NCBI RefSeq assembly: GCF_021129235.1
Contig: NZ_JAJOMA010000002.1
Span: 248,001 to 312,000, forward strand
Direction: 5' to 3'
Source: Kineosporia mesophila
GTDB taxonomy: Bacteria; Actinomycetota; Actinomycetes; Actinomycetales; Kineosporiaceae
Length of the DNA: 64,000 nt
A program made the position numbers and the translations under genes. How positions within the stretch are numbered: the stretch's first letter is position 1; each line of letters opens with the position of its first letter. A model generated the notes under the pieces. It saw only the letters and a program-made list of their open reading frames with translations. It had not been told where the DNA came from and did no database searches. Positions 11,222-24,200 of this stretch are shown here, in pieces.

Positions 11222-11252
11222 GCGGGGTGTCCCCGGCACGTGGACATCCCGC
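11222..11252 (+). terminator. Stem-loop terminator after uvrA
   Basis: Eleven-base-pair arms (11222-11232 and 11242-11252, one G-U) with a 9-nt loop, 9 bp after the uvrA stop. No strong U-run follows. Confidence 0.55.
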
Positions 11253-11614
11253 TCCTAAATCGCTGTCGGTGGTGGACCGCTGGGAGAGGGTCCGAGCTGT
11301 CCTACCAGCACATATACGCCGCTGAGACCGGCGGCCACCCCCGTGGCCCCGGCTCAGTCATGTTCACCGGTGACGTCCAGGTGCGCGAAGTGCGCCCGTC
11401 CACGGAGATCTTCAGGCGGTGTGGGCTCAGGCCTGGTCGGGCCCGGGGGCAGCAGCGGCTGAAAAGAGAGCCTGGGCAGGAGTGCCGGTCCCGTGTCCGT
11501 GGTGGACGGGTGGTTGACGCGGTTTCAGGTGTCCGGGTCCGGTGGGCGTGGGGCCTGGAACTGCGTCACCCGGGCGTCGAGGCCTGGGACGAGCGGGATG
11601 GGAGTGCCACAGTT

Positions 11615-11668
11615 CGGACGTGGTGGTGTCCGGACGTGGTGGTGTCCGGACGTGGTGGTGTCCGGACG
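11615..11668. repeat. Three 16-bp tandem repeats
   Basis: Three exact copies of CGGACGTGGTGGTGTC followed by a partial fourth (CGGACG). The unit length is not a multiple of 3, consistent with the region being non-coding. Confidence 0.9.
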
Positions 11669-11760
11669 GCACGGGCTGAGGGGGCTTGGCTAAGGGCCGG
11701 TTCCACGTCCGCGGTGGACCGGGCACGTGGTTTCTCAGGGGAGGCCGGACGCGTGGGGTG

Positions 11761-12402
11761 TCACAGACCGAACGAGGCTCGACAGGGGGCCATCCCCGTG
11801 ACCGTGACAGTTGGCTGGGTGCTTTCGCGCCAGGCCTCGACGGTCAGGCGCAGCCGATCGGAGATCAGGGCCTCACCGTTGCGGGCGTCCACGCGGATGC
11901 CGTCGTGCCGGTAGCCGAGTTTGCGGGAGACGCCCTGAGACGCGTGATTGTCCTGGAACACCTCGGTCAGCGCCGCGGTGGCGCCGAGCTGGTCGAAGGC
12001 CAGGGCGAGCAGGCCTGTCCTGGCCTCGGTTCCGTAGCCGTGGCCCTGGTGCGGCAGGCCCAGCCACGATCCGCTGGTGACCTCCCGGACCACGGGGAAA
12101 TCCCGGGCGCGCAGGCCCACGAGTCCGATCGGCTGCCCGGCCAGGAACACCCCCCGGTTCAGTGCCCACGACGCGACGTCCCAGGCGGCGAGGTCCCGCC
12201 AGTGCGCCTGCAGCACGTTCCGGGCCCGGTCGGCCGGGGAACCGTCCGACCACGGGGTCAGGAACGGGCGCTCGTCCGGGGGATGCACGCCCCGGCCGGC
12301 GACCTGCGCGATCTCGGCGATCTCCTCCTCACGGGGAAGGCGTAGCTCGAGGCGTGGTGTGACGACGGAGAGCCCGTACAGCGGCCAGAGATCGGGGAGC
12401 AC
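11761..12402 (-). CDS. GNAT-family N-acetyltransferase (RimJ/RimL type)
   Basis: 213 residues from GTG 12402; the longer open frame upstream is Arg-rich and unlikely. TPRLELRLP opens the GNAT fold in the way typical of RimJ-like enzymes. The acetyl-CoA loop is seen in LPHQGHGYGTEARTGLLALA (Q/RxxGxG/A type). VFQDNHASQGVSRKLGYRHD is the characteristic late strand-helix. It should transfer an acetyl group to a small molecule or protein N-terminus. Divergent from the methyltransferase at 12495. Substrate unknown. Confidence 0.85.
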   Translation of the reverse strand: MLPDLWPLYGLSVVTPRLELRLPREEEIAEIAQVAGRGVHPPDERPFLTPWSDGSPADRARNVLQAHWRDLAAWDVASWALNRGVFLAGQPIGLVGLRARDFPVVREVTSGSWLGLPHQGHGYGTEARTGLLALAFDQLGATAALTEVFQDNHASQGVSRKLGYRHDGIRVDARNGEALISDRLRLTVEAWRESTQPTVTVTGMAPCRASFGL

Positions 12403-12494
12403 ACCACGGGAGTCTGCCAGCCGCTGAGGGACGAACGGCGAAGAACACGTTCGTCCGGTGTCCCTTTGGTCGCTTTTTCGGGCACTCTGTAGCT

Positions 12495-13484
12495 GTGCGA
12501 GAAGCATCCGTAACCGAGTCCTCCGTCGTCGGGCCGCCCTCACGGGGCAGCGCCTACTACGACCGCTGGTACTCCGACATGCAGGTGTCGCCGGTCAAGG
12601 ACGCCATCCTGGCCCGCCGCCTCGGGATCCCCGCCGACTTCGGCCCGGTGGGCGTGCTGCCGTTCGGGGCGCTGGACGACATCGCCGGGAGACTGGCCCT
12701 GACCGAGGGCGCTCTGCTGGCCGACATTGCCTGTGGCCGCGGCGGTTACGGGATCGAACTGGCCCGGCGCGCGGATGCGCGGCTGGCGGGCGTCGACTTC
12801 TCCGCCGTCGCGCTCGGGCAGGCCCGGAGTACGGCCGCCCGCCGGCTGGGACGGGAAGTGACGGCGGCGGATCTGGGGAGATCGGCACACACCGGTCTGC
12901 CGGGGCCGCGGGAGAACGGTGACGGCCTGGACGCTGCGCACGGTCTGGACGCTGCGCACGGTCTGGACACTGCGCACGGCCCGGGCGCTGCGCACGGCAC
13001 GCCGGCGAGCACCGGCTGGCCCGGTTCGCCGTACCTGGACACGGGCCGCGCACGGTTCTGGCTCGGCACGCTGACCGCCACCGGCCTGTCCGCGGCATCG
13101 GTCGATGCCCTGCTGTGCACCGACTCGATCCAGTTCGCCGGGCCACCGGCCGCGGCGCTCGCCGAATTCCACCGGGTGCTGCGTCGTGGGGGCCGCCTCG
13201 CGCTCACCACCTGGATGGCTGCGGATCCTGAGGATGCCCGGGTGCCGGAGCGGATCCGGCAGCTCGATCTGCAGCGGGATCTGGTCGATGCGGGATTTGA
13301 GGACGTCGTGGTCGAGGAACGTCCGCAGTGGGCGGCTGTGGAGCGCGGCCTGTACGAGGAGGCCGTCGCCACTTCGAACGACGGGAAAGACCTGGCGCTG
13401 GCCTCGCTGCAGGACGAGGGGCGCGCGGCTCTGGAAGACTTCGACAAGATGCGGCGGGTCGTGGCCTTCGCGACCCGACCGTAG
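12495..13484 (+). CDS. Class I SAM-dependent methyltransferase with a repeat insert
   Basis: 329 residues from GTG 12495. Motif I is LLADIACGRGGYGIELARR and the acidic motif II residue lies in LAGVDFSAVALG. The post-motif region LHRVLRRGG-type is seen as FHRVLRRGGRLALTTWM. Between motifs II and IV sits an insert (about residues 144-168) made of four copies of a GLDAAH-type hexapeptide, probably a surface loop. The C-terminal ~100 residues are helical and could be the substrate cap. Substrate unknown. A strong stem-loop follows the stop within 10 bp. Confidence 0.82.
   Translation: MREASVTESSVVGPPSRGSAYYDRWYSDMQVSPVKDAILARRLGIPADFGPVGVLPFGALDDIAGRLALTEGALLADIACGRGGYGIELARRADARLAGVDFSAVALGQARSTAARRLGREVTAADLGRSAHTGLPGPRENGDGLDAAHGLDAAHGLDTAHGPGAAHGTPASTGWPGSPYLDTGRARFWLGTLTATGLSAASVDALLCTDSIQFAGPPAAALAEFHRVLRRGGRLALTTWMAADPEDARVPERIRQLDLQRDLVDAGFEDVVVEERPQWAAVERGLYEEAVATSNDGKDLALASLQDEGRAALEDFDKMRRVVAFATRP
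12924..12995 (+). repeat. Four 18-bp in-frame repeats in the methyltransferase gene
   Basis: Four adjacent 18-bp units close to GGTCTGGACGCTGCGCAC encode GLDAAH, GLDAAH, GLDTAH and GPGAAH. Copy-number variation would leave the frame intact. Confidence 0.92.
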
Positions 13485-13491
13485 ACCGAAC

Positions 13492-13526
13492 GGTGGACGT
13501 CGACGAGAAGCTCGTCGACGTCCACC
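13492..13526. terminator. Strong stem-loop after the methyltransferase gene
   Basis: A perfect 16-bp stem (13492-13507 with 13511-13526) closed by AAG, starting 8 bp past the stop. The T-tract is short (ATTTCAGATTTT). It begins with GAACGGTGGACG, the same bases that start the stem at 47445. Confidence 0.75.
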
Positions 13527-13674
13527 ATTTCAGATTTTACGGATCGTGGGGCGCAGCTTCGGAGGGACGATCCGCGCGGTGTGCGAACGGTGAGGGCCGC
13601 TCGCGGTGGGGGTGCGGCGCCGGAGGCGGAAACTCCTGGGGCTCAAGAGCATCCGCCCTCATCGGGTCCGGGGG

Positions 13675-13731
13675 CTACTTGAAGTACTGGTACACGAGGT
13701 AGACGACGAGCAGGATGATCAGGACTTCCAT
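13675..13731 (-). CDS. Possible 18-residue single-span membrane peptide
   Basis: ATG 13731 to TAG 13675 encodes an 18-residue peptide that is nearly all hydrophobic (MEVLIILLVVYLVYQYFK), long enough for one membrane span with a charged tail. AAGGTGAGG lies 7 nt before the ATG as a good ribosome-binding site. Size and composition recall KdpF-like peptides, but no kdp genes are near. It lies downstream of metH on the same strand. Could be chance. Confidence 0.35.
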   Translation of the reverse strand: MEVLIILLVVYLVYQYFK

Positions 13732-13967
13732 GGGCACCTCACCTTGGCCGAAGGGGTCCTGGAAATAGTCATCCGCGGGAACCGGGCGGACAAGGTGCCC
13801 TCGATGCGCCGGCGGGACCGGCCGATGCACCGACCGACAGCCATCCGCAGGACAGGTGCCGTGTGACCGATCCGGTGCCGGGGTGTACGGGGGCAGGATC
13901 CGTGCACTGTGGATGCACTCTGGGAACTGCGGCGACGGGCCCTCTCCGGACCCGTCACCGAGCGCGG

Positions 13968-17603
<3,636 letters not shown>

Positions 17604-17639
17604 CTTGCAACCCCACTCCGACACGGAATCGACATGTTC

Positions 17640-17727
17640 TGAGAGGGGCGCCCTTCTGTGCTCTGAGCCTCGGTGAGCGTGGCGGGCTCTGATGGTGGCA
17701 GTGCCCGTTGCAGCGCCTCTCACGTGC
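17640..17727 (-). promoter_or_regulatory. Probable S-adenosylhomocysteine (SAH) riboswitch upstream of metH
   Basis: On the minus strand, 5' to 3', it reads GTGAGAGGCGCTGCAACGGG, then a GCCC arm, then CCGAGGCTCA, and finally GGGCGCCCCTCTC. The elements match the SAH-riboswitch pattern: P1 TGAG/CTCA, the conserved GCGCTGC, AGGCTC, and a 3' GCGCC...CTC strand that pairs back as a pseudoknot. It ends ~37 nt before the metH ATG. An extra ~9 nt before AGGCTC departs from the compact consensus, so confidence is moderate. SAH binding would turn on metH to recycle homocysteine. Confidence 0.6.
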
Positions 17728-17915
17728 GGCCGACGCACAAGTTTACGAGGTAAGGGCCCAGAAACCGAGTCGCGGGGGACCAACGGGGTGGCAGGTACCC
17801 TTCCGGCCGACACTTCCGCACCTGAAAATGAGGGACGCGGGTGCGCCCCGGCAGGTGGTTCGGTCGCGGAACGTTTAGGGTTGGAAACACCCGGATCGTC
17901 CGTCGCAGGATTCTC

Positions 17916-20348
17916 GTGGAGTCGCTGGTCGTGAAGAGCCTGACGGAGGGGGAAGCCCGGGAACGTGCGGACCTGCTCGGGGTGGAGCGGTACGACATCG
18001 CGGTGGATCTCACCGATCTGCCGACCGGGCCACGGGTGCGCACCACCTCGACGATCACCTTCTCCTGCCGCACCCCGGGGGCCGCCACGTTCGTGGACGC
18101 TGCGGCGACCGTGCTGGGCGCGACGCTCAACGGACGTGCGCTGGGCCCGGCCTCGGAGGGCAGGCTGTCGCTGGACGACCTCGCCGCGCAGAACACGCTG
18201 GTGGTGGAGTGCGAGCAGACGAACACCCGGGACGGCGCCGGTGTGCACAAGGCCGTGGACCCGGCCGACGGTGAGGTCTACCTGTGGACGTCGTTCGAGC
18301 CGGACCAGGCTCGCTGGGTGTGGGCGTGCTTCGACCAGCCCGACCTGAAGGCGCCGCACGCGTTCACCGTCACCGCTCCGGCGGAGTGGACGGTGACCAG
18401 TAACTCGGGCACCGCGCGGGTGTCTGACGGGCCGGGCGGGTCGCGGGTCTGGGAGTTCGGCGCGACGCCCACGCTCTCGCCCTACAACACCGTGGTCAAC
18501 GCCGGGCCGTTCCACCAGGTGCGGCGCCGGGTCGACGGGTACGACCTGGGCCTGTTCTGCCGCCGGTCGCTGGCCCCGGTGCTCGACCGGGACGCCGAGC
18601 AGCTGTTCACGGTCACCTCCCAGGGGCTGCGGTTCTTCGGCGAGCAGTTCGAGATGCCCTTCCCGCAGGCCCGTTACGACCAGGTGTTCGTGCCGGAGTT
18701 CGGTGGCGCGATGGAGAACTTCGGCTGTGTCACCTGGAGCGACGGTTTCCTGCGCCGCAGCGCTCCGACGCCGGTCGAGAACGAGCAGCTGGCCCGTGTC
18801 CTGCTGCACGAGATGGCGCACATGTGGTTCGGCAACATCGTCACCATGCGCTGGTGGGACGATCTCTGGCTGAACGAGTCGTTCGCCGAGTTCGCCTGCA
18901 ACTGGGCCGCGGGCGAGGCCACGGAGTACACCGACTCCTGGGCCCGGCACCTGGTGGCCGGCAAGCTCTCGGCCTACCTCGCCGATCAGGGACCGGTCTC
19001 GCACCCGATCCGCCAGCCGATCCGCGACGTGGCCGAGGCGATGTCGATCTTCGACTCGATCACTTATCCCAAGGGTGCTTCGGTGCTGCGGCAGTTGCAG
19101 GTCTATGTCGGGGAGAAGGCGTTCCGGGCCGGTACGGCCGCCTACTTCGCGAAGTACGCCTGGCAGAACACCACGCTGCAGGACCTGGTCGACGAGCTGG
19201 CCGCCGCGAGCGACAAGGACCTGACCACGTGGCGGGACGGCTGGCTGGGCACGGCCGGCACCGACCACTTCACCCTGGACACCTCGGGGGAGCAGCCGGT
19301 GCTGGTGGGACGGGGCCCGCAGGGTCCGCCGCGACCGCAGGTGCTCGCGGTCGGCTCCTACCGCTCCGGCCTGGCCCCGGGGAACGGCCTGACCCGCACG
19401 CACCGGGCCCTGGTCGAGGTGAGTTCCGCGCGGACGTCGCTCGACCTGCCCGGTGACGCGGACTTCTACCTGGTCAACGACGACGACCTGACTTTCGCGA
19501 CCACCCGCCCGGCCGACCCGGCCGCGGCCGCGCGACTGCCCACCCCGATCGCCCGCGCGGTCGCCGTCACGAGTCTGTGGGACGCCCTGGTCACCGGTGA
19601 GATGAGCGCCGACCGGACCGTGGCCGGTCTGGTCGCGGTGCTCGACGTGGAGACGGTGCCCGTCCTGATCGGGACCTACCTGAACCTGGCCGGTGACGTG
19701 GCCGGCGACTGGGCCCCGGCCGCTCACCGGACCGCGATCGAGGCGCAGGTGGCGGAGGTAGCCCGGCGTCTGGCCGCCGACCCGGCCCGGCGGAGCGTGG
19801 CGTTGCGCACCCTGGCCCGTGTCACCGGTGATCTCGAGGCCCTGTTCGGTGAGGTCGGTGACGACATCGATCTGGCCTGGCGGGCACTCGTGCGCAAGTC
19901 CGAGCTGGGCGGCGACACGACGGCACAGGTCCAGGACCTGCTGGACCGCGACCCGGACCCGGACGCCGGGATACGGTCGATGGCGGTGCGCGCGGCCGCT
20001 CCCGACCCGGAGGCGAAAGCCACGGCCTGGCAGGCCCTGGTCGACCGGACCGTTCCCCCTCCCGCCGTCCGGGCGGTCAGCTCCGCCTTCTGGCGCCCCG
20101 GTCAGGAGACCGTGCTGGCCGGGTACGCCGAGCGGTACCTGGCCCTGCTGCCCACCCTGCACCGGGGCGGCATGATCCCGGCGCTCCACCTTTCCCGCGA
20201 CCTGTTCCCGGTCTTCGGCATCGACGAGGCTTACGTGGCGCGGGCGACCGAGGCGGCCGCCGCCGGCGACGTGGCGCCGGTGGTCGCCAAGACCCTGGCG
20301 GAACGTGCCGACGAGGTGGCCCGCATGCTGCGGGCCCGGAAGGGGTGA
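17916..20348 (+). CDS. pepN: Aminopeptidase N (M1 metallopeptidase)
   Basis: 810 residues from GTG 17916, which has AGGA five bases upstream; GTG 17931 is an alternative. It releases N-terminal residues from peptides in the cytoplasm. The substrate-anchoring motif GGAMENFG and the zinc motif HEMAHMWFG, with the third ligand Glu in NESFAEF 18 residues on, are complete. The N-terminal beta-domain contains [20 protein letters not shown], as in actinobacterial PepN, and the C-terminal ~350 residues form the ERAP1-like helical domain. No signal peptide. Divergent from metH; a TAGGGT hexamer near 17875 could be its -10. Confidence 0.95.
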   Translation: MESLVVKSLTEGEARERADLLGVERYDIAVDLTDLPTGPRVRTTSTITFSCRTPGAATFVDAAATVLGATLNGRALGPASEGRLSLDDLAAQNTLVVECEQTNTRDGAGVHKAVDPADGEVYLWTSFEPDQARWVWACFDQPDLKAPHAFTVTAPAEWTVTSNSGTARVSDGPGGSRVWEFGATPTLSPYNTVVNAGPFHQVRRRVDGYDLGLFCRRSLAPVLDRDAEQLFTVTSQGLRFFGEQFEMPFPQARYDQVFVPEFGGAMENFGCVTWSDGFLRRSAPTPVENEQLARVLLHEMAHMWFGNIVTMRWWDDLWLNESFAEFACNWAAGEATEYTDSWARHLVAGKLSAYLADQGPVSHPIRQPIRDVAEAMSIFDSITYPKGASVLRQLQVYVGEKAFRAGTAAYFAKYAWQNTTLQDLVDELAAASDKDLTTWRDGWLGTAGTDHFTLDTSGEQPVLVGRGPQGPPRPQVLAVGSYRSGLAPGNGLTRTHRALVEVSSARTSLDLPGDADFYLVNDDDLTFATTRPADPAAAARLPTPIARAVAVTSLWDALVTGEMSADRTVAGLVAVLDVETVPVLIGTYLNLAGDVAGDWAPAAHRTAIEAQVAEVARRLAADPARRSVALRTLARVTGDLEALFGEVGDDIDLAWRALVRKSELGGDTTAQVQDLLDRDPDPDAGIRSMAVRAAAPDPEAKATAWQALVDRTVPPPAVRAVSSAFWRPGQETVLAGYAERYLALLPTLHRGGMIPALHLSRDLFPVFGIDEAYVARATEAAAAGDVAPVVAKTLAERADEVARMLRARKG

Positions 20349-20468
20349 GCCCTGGTTCCCGGGCTGGTTCCCTGATTGCTTCCCGCCCACTGAGACCTGG
20401 ATGACGGACCCCGCGCGCAGCGGCAGCAGGGTGCCGTCGATGTCTCCGGGGTGCTCACCGGCCATCGT

Positions 20469-21665
20469 TCACACCTGCCGGAACGGGCGGGAGGAGAACC
20501 CCAGCAGGCCACTGAGCAGGAGCAGTGACGCGGCCAGCGCCGTGACGGGCGTGGGGTCGACGGCGTCGGCGAGGGCCCCGACGACATTGTTGGTCACGAG
20601 CAGGGCCACGGTCTGGACGAGCACGAGCACCGCCTGCACCCGGGACAGGTGCGTCGGCGGGGTGGCGCCCAGGACCGCGGGGGAGGCATGCCCGGCGAAC
20701 AGGCCGGTGCCCGCGCCGGAGACGGCGGCGCCGAGGACGGCCAGGGCCGGACTCGGCGCCAGCGCCACGAGCAGGAGCCCGGCGGCGGCGATCACGGTGC
20801 CGGCCGCGACCGCCTGCCCGGCACGGGGCAGGGCTCCGCGCCGGGCGATCAGCAGGGCCACCGCGATCGTGCCGAGGGCCTGGGCGCCGACGACCAGGCC
20901 CGCGCCGCGGGCACCCCAGCCGTGGTCGCGGGCCAGCAGTGGCACGAGGATCGAGAACGCGGGCAGCACCAGGCCCGCGACGGCCCCGGTCAGCAACAGG
21001 ATCGTGCGCAGCACCGGGTCGGCCAGGGCGAGACGCAGGCCGTCGAGCGCAGACGCGGCCAGGCTCCCGGTGGCCGGGACGTGGTCACTCATCGGTGTGA
21101 TCAGGAGCAGGACGGCCAGCACGGCGGCGAACGTGATCGCGTCGAGCAGGAGCACCCCGGAGAGCCCGACCGCCACCACGAGCAGGCCGCCGAGAGGCCC
21201 CGCGATCAGCTGGGCCACCTGGCCCCCGGCCTGGCGCAGGCCCAGCGCCCGGGGCAGTTGCCCGGGGGTGACGAGCAGGCGGGGCAGGCTGCCGGAGGCG
21301 GGCAGGTAGAAGGCGTCGACGAGACCGAGCACCAGGCCGGTCACCAGGAGGATCCCGGCGGCCGGCCCGGACCGGTGCAGGACGAGGGCCAGGACGAGGC
21401 AGAGGCCGATCATCACCGCGTCGCCGGTGATCATCACCCGCCGGGCGCCGACCCGGTCACCGAGCGCCCCGCCGATCAGCAGGAACAGCGCCCGCGGCAG
21501 GTTGACCGCGGTGAGCACCAGCCCGGCGAGGGCTCCGCTGTGCCCGGTCGCGGTCCAGCCCAGGGCGAAGTAGAGCACGCCGTTGCCCAGGATCGAGATC
21601 ACGGCGCCGCTCACCCACAGCAGATATGCCTGGGGCAGAGGTTCTTTCGCGGTGGTGATGGTCAC
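20469..21665 (-). CDS. MFS transporter
   Basis: 398 residues with about 12 hydrophobic spans. The loop motif [15 protein letters not shown] between spans 2 and 3 is the MFS signature. The sequence resembles the drug/metabolite exporters related to enterobactin exporter EntS-like actinobacterial proteins. GTG 21665 is preceded by GGGGAG. It lies tail-to-tail with pepN and divergent from uvrC. Substrate unknown; efflux is the likeliest role. Confidence 0.88.
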   Translation of the reverse strand: MTITTAKEPLPQAYLLWVSGAVISILGNGVLYFALGWTATGHSGALAGLVLTAVNLPRALFLLIGGALGDRVGARRVMITGDAVMIGLCLVLALVLHRSGPAAGILLVTGLVLGLVDAFYLPASGSLPRLLVTPGQLPRALGLRQAGGQVAQLIAGPLGGLLVVAVGLSGVLLLDAITFAAVLAVLLLITPMSDHVPATGSLAASALDGLRLALADPVLRTILLLTGAVAGLVLPAFSILVPLLARDHGWGARGAGLVVGAQALGTIAVALLIARRGALPRAGQAVAAGTVIAAAGLLLVALAPSPALAVLGAAVSGAGTGLFAGHASPAVLGATPPTHLSRVQAVLVLVQTVALLVTNNVVGALADAVDPTPVTALAASLLLLSGLLGFSSRPFRQV

Positions 21666-21789
21666 TGTCCGGGCTCCCCGTCGGCCGTGTCCGGTATGTC
21701 GGGGTGGAGCCTACGGACGGGGTCCGACAATTTCGGCGGGGTCCTGGCCGGGTCTCGGTGGGGACCGCTGCCGGACGGCGGGACAGAAC

Positions 21790-21811
21790 TGTCGGTGGGG
21801 GCACTTAGTGT
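21790..21811 (+). promoter_or_regulatory. RecA-independent DNA-damage promoter (PafBC type) of uvrC
   Basis: TGTCGGTG (21790-21797), 8-bp spacer, TAGTGT (21806-21811), then seven bases to GTG 21819. Spacing and motif are identical to the uvrA promoter, and the shared block extends through the spacer (GGGGCAC). Confidence 0.85.
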
Positions 21812-21818
21812 GGTGGCC

Positions 21819-23855
21819 GTGGCTGATCCCTCGACGTACCGACCTGCCGTCGGAACCATCCCCGAGCAACCGGGTGTCTACCGGTTCCGTGACGACTCCG
21901 GGCGGGTCATCTACGTCGGCAAGGCCAAGAGCCTGCGGCAGCGGCTGAACTCGTACTTCGCCGATCCGGCCGGGTTGCACCCGCGCACCCAGACGATGGT
22001 GTTCACCGCGGCGAGCGTGGAGTGGACCACGGTGAACACCGAGGTCGAGGCGCTCCAGCTGGAGTACTCCTGGATCAAGGAGTACGACCCGCGGTTCAAC
22101 GTGAAGTACCGCGACGACAAGTCCTACCCCTACCTGGCCGTGACCATGGGTGACGAGTTCCCGCGGGTGCAGGTGATGCGCGGGGCCAAGCGCAAGGGCA
22201 CCCGTTACTTCGGGCCGTACGCGCACGCCTGGGCCATCCGCGAGACCGTCGACCTGCTGCTGCGGGTCTTCCCGGTGCGCACGTGCAGCAACGGCGTGTT
22301 CAAACGGGCGGGTCAGGTGGGGCGTCCGTGCCTGCTCGGCTACATCGACAAGTGCTCGGCGCCGTGCGTCGGCAAGGTCACGCCCGAGCAGCACCGGCGG
22401 CTGGCCGACGACTTCTGCGACTTCATGGGCGGCAAGACCGAGCGCTACGTGAAGCGGCTCGAGCGCGACATGCTGCAGGCCTCGCACGACCTGGAGTTCG
22501 AGCAGGCGGCCCGGCTGCGCGACGACGTCCAGGCGCTGTCGCGGGCGATGGAGAAGAACGCCGTGGTGCTGGCCGACGGCACCGACGCCGATGTGTTCGC
22601 GCTCGCCGACGATGAGCTCGAGGCCGCCGTGCAGGTGTTCCACGTCCGCGACGGCCGGATCCGCGGTCAGCGCGGCTGGGTGGTGGAGAAGGTGGAGGAC
22701 GTCACCACCGCCGACCTGGTCGAGCACCTGCTGCAGCAGGTCTACGGCGACGTGAACGGTGAGGCGGTGCCGCGCGAGGTGCTGGTGCCGCACGAGCCGC
22801 CGCTGCTGGACGAGGTGGAGAGCTGGCTGGCCGGTCTGCGGGGTTCCCGGGTCGAGGTCCGGGTGCCGCAGCGTGGTGACAAGCGCACGCTGATGGAGAC
22901 GGTGGCGCGGAACGCCGGGCAGGCCCTGACGCTGCACAAGACCCGCCGGGCGGGCGATCTCACCACCCGCTCGAAGGCGCTGCAGGAGATCCAGGAGGCC
23001 CTGGAACTGCCCTCGGCCCCGCTGCGCATCGAGTGCTACGACATCTCGCACATCCAGGGTTCCAACGTGGTCGCGTCGATGGTCGTGTTCGAGGACGGGC
23101 TGGCGAAGAAGTCCGAGTACCGCAAGTTCACGATCAAGGGCCTGAACGGCACCTCCGACGACGTCGCCTCGATCCGGGAGGTGATCACCCGGCGCTTCCG
23201 GCGGTACCTGGGGGAGAAGGAGGAGGAGGCCGCGCTGGCGGCGGGCGCCGACCCGGCCACCGGCGAGATCCTCGACGAGGCACCGTCCCTGGAGGAGGAC
23301 GGCGTGCCTCCGGGCATCGACCCGCAGACCGGCCGGCCGAAGAAGTTCGCCTACGCCCCGAACCTGGTCGTGGTCGACGGTGGCGCCCCCCAGGTGGCGG
23401 CCGCCGCGACGGCGATGGCCGAGCTCGGCATCGAGGGCGTGGCCCTCTGCGGTCTGGCCAAGCGTCTGGAGGAGGTCTGGATCCCGGACGACGAGATGCC
23501 GGTGATCCTGCCCCGCTCCAGCGAGGGGCTTTACCTCCTGCAGCGGGTGCGCGACGAGGCGCACCGTTTCGCTATCACCCACCACCGCCAGCGTCGCAGC
23601 ACCGCGATGACGGCCAGCGAGCTGGACACCGTGCCCGGCCTGGGGCCGGCCCGCAAGAAGGCACTGCTGGCGCACTTCGGATCGGTGAAGAAACTGCGCG
23701 CGGCCTCGGTCGAGGCCATCGCCTCGGTGCAGGGCGTGGGACCGAAGGTGGCCCAGTCGGTGGTGGACAGCCTCAATCCCCCCGATACCGCTTCGGGGGC
23801 GGCCACGGAGAACCGGCCCGCGATCGACATGGCCACCGGGGAGCTGCTCGACTGA
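21819..23855 (+). CDS. uvrC: Excinuclease ABC subunit C
   Basis: 678 residues. UvrC makes both incisions around a UvrAB-marked lesion. The GIY-YIG domain is at the N-terminus ([20 protein letters not shown], about residues 20-100). The cysteine cluster [15 protein letters not shown] follows near 185. The UVR helix pair is around 215-250 ([16 protein letters not shown]). The RNase H-like endonuclease domain contains [14 protein letters not shown] and [11 protein letters not shown] with its catalytic acids. The C-terminal double HhH ([19 protein letters not shown]) binds DNA. GTG 21819 fits a leaderless start 7 nt after the -10. Usual neighbour of rapZ-yvcK-whiA in Actinobacteria. Confidence 0.98.
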   Translation: MADPSTYRPAVGTIPEQPGVYRFRDDSGRVIYVGKAKSLRQRLNSYFADPAGLHPRTQTMVFTAASVEWTTVNTEVEALQLEYSWIKEYDPRFNVKYRDDKSYPYLAVTMGDEFPRVQVMRGAKRKGTRYFGPYAHAWAIRETVDLLLRVFPVRTCSNGVFKRAGQVGRPCLLGYIDKCSAPCVGKVTPEQHRRLADDFCDFMGGKTERYVKRLERDMLQASHDLEFEQAARLRDDVQALSRAMEKNAVVLADGTDADVFALADDELEAAVQVFHVRDGRIRGQRGWVVEKVEDVTTADLVEHLLQQVYGDVNGEAVPREVLVPHEPPLLDEVESWLAGLRGSRVEVRVPQRGDKRTLMETVARNAGQALTLHKTRRAGDLTTRSKALQEIQEALELPSAPLRIECYDISHIQGSNVVASMVVFEDGLAKKSEYRKFTIKGLNGTSDDVASIREVITRRFRRYLGEKEEEAALAAGADPATGEILDEAPSLEEDGVPPGIDPQTGRPKKFAYAPNLVVVDGGAPQVAAAATAMAELGIEGVALCGLAKRLEEVWIPDDEMPVILPRSSEGLYLLQRVRDEAHRFAITHHRQRRSTAMTASELDTVPGLGPARKKALLAHFGSVKKLRAASVEAIASVQGVGPKVAQSVVDSLNPPDTASGAATENRPAIDMATGELLD

Positions 23856-24125
23856 CGCGCGTCCCGCTGTCCGGAGAACTGCTCGGCCGGCGGCTTCCCG
23901 GTCTGCCGTGGCTTTCCGGGGACTGCTCGGTGGACGGCTTCGTGGGCTCGATCTCCGCTGCTCGAGGGAGGGGGTCCGCACCGATCGGCCGGTTCTGCCA
24001 GGACCCGGGAATCGGCTAAGAGTGGTCGCGACGCACCAGGGGGCCCACCGGTCCAGTACCGGAAGTCCTACGGGTCAAGGGCCGCCAGGGCCCTCCTGCA
24101 CGAGCCGGACCGCAGGGGCGCAATA
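23856..24125. other. Spacer between uvrC and the rapZ operon
   Basis: Part of a 341-bp gap before rapZ. No stem-loop or gene of convincing quality is seen apart from the short upstream frame at 24126. The rapZ operon promoter must lie here or inside uvrC, but no clear -35/-10 pair could be picked. Confidence 0.4.
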
Positions 24126-24200
24126 ATGACCAGCCCCCACGAATCCGGCACGACATCGACAGCGAACAGACATCCGACAGGTTTGGAGAGCTACAGGTGA
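24126..24200 (+). CDS. Possible 24-residue leader peptide coupled to rapZ
   Basis: ATG 24126 is preceded by AGGGGC and runs 24 codons to TGA 24198-24200. The TGA overlaps the rapZ GTG (24197-24199), and the rapZ ribosome-binding site lies inside the frame. This geometry would couple rapZ translation to the leader. No recognised sequence, no amino-acid run suggesting attenuation. May be fortuitous. Confidence 0.3.
   Translation: MTSPHESGTTSTANRHPTGLESYR

Larger units (their letters stand above)
11214..11760. other. Non-coding interval downstream of uvrA
   Basis: 547 bp between convergent uvrA and the GNAT gene. It holds the uvrA hairpin and a 16-bp tandem repeat near 11615. Reading frames across it are low-complexity and lack start signals. 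A lone TGTCGGTG at 11264 has no -10 partner. Confidence 0.6.
13485..13967. other. Intergenic interval between a methyltransferase and metH
   Basis: 483 bp between convergent genes. It holds the terminator above and one possible tiny membrane-peptide gene at 13675-13731. Nothing else with coding character is seen. Confidence 0.5.

Noticed and set aside
11264-11285. A fourth TGTCGGTG damage-promoter match
   Set aside because: No TAnnnT or similar at the right distance and no gene starts downstream on that strand.
20349-20468. Small minus-strand frame after the MFS gene
   Set aside because: It continues as an antisense frame through pepN and has no independent support.
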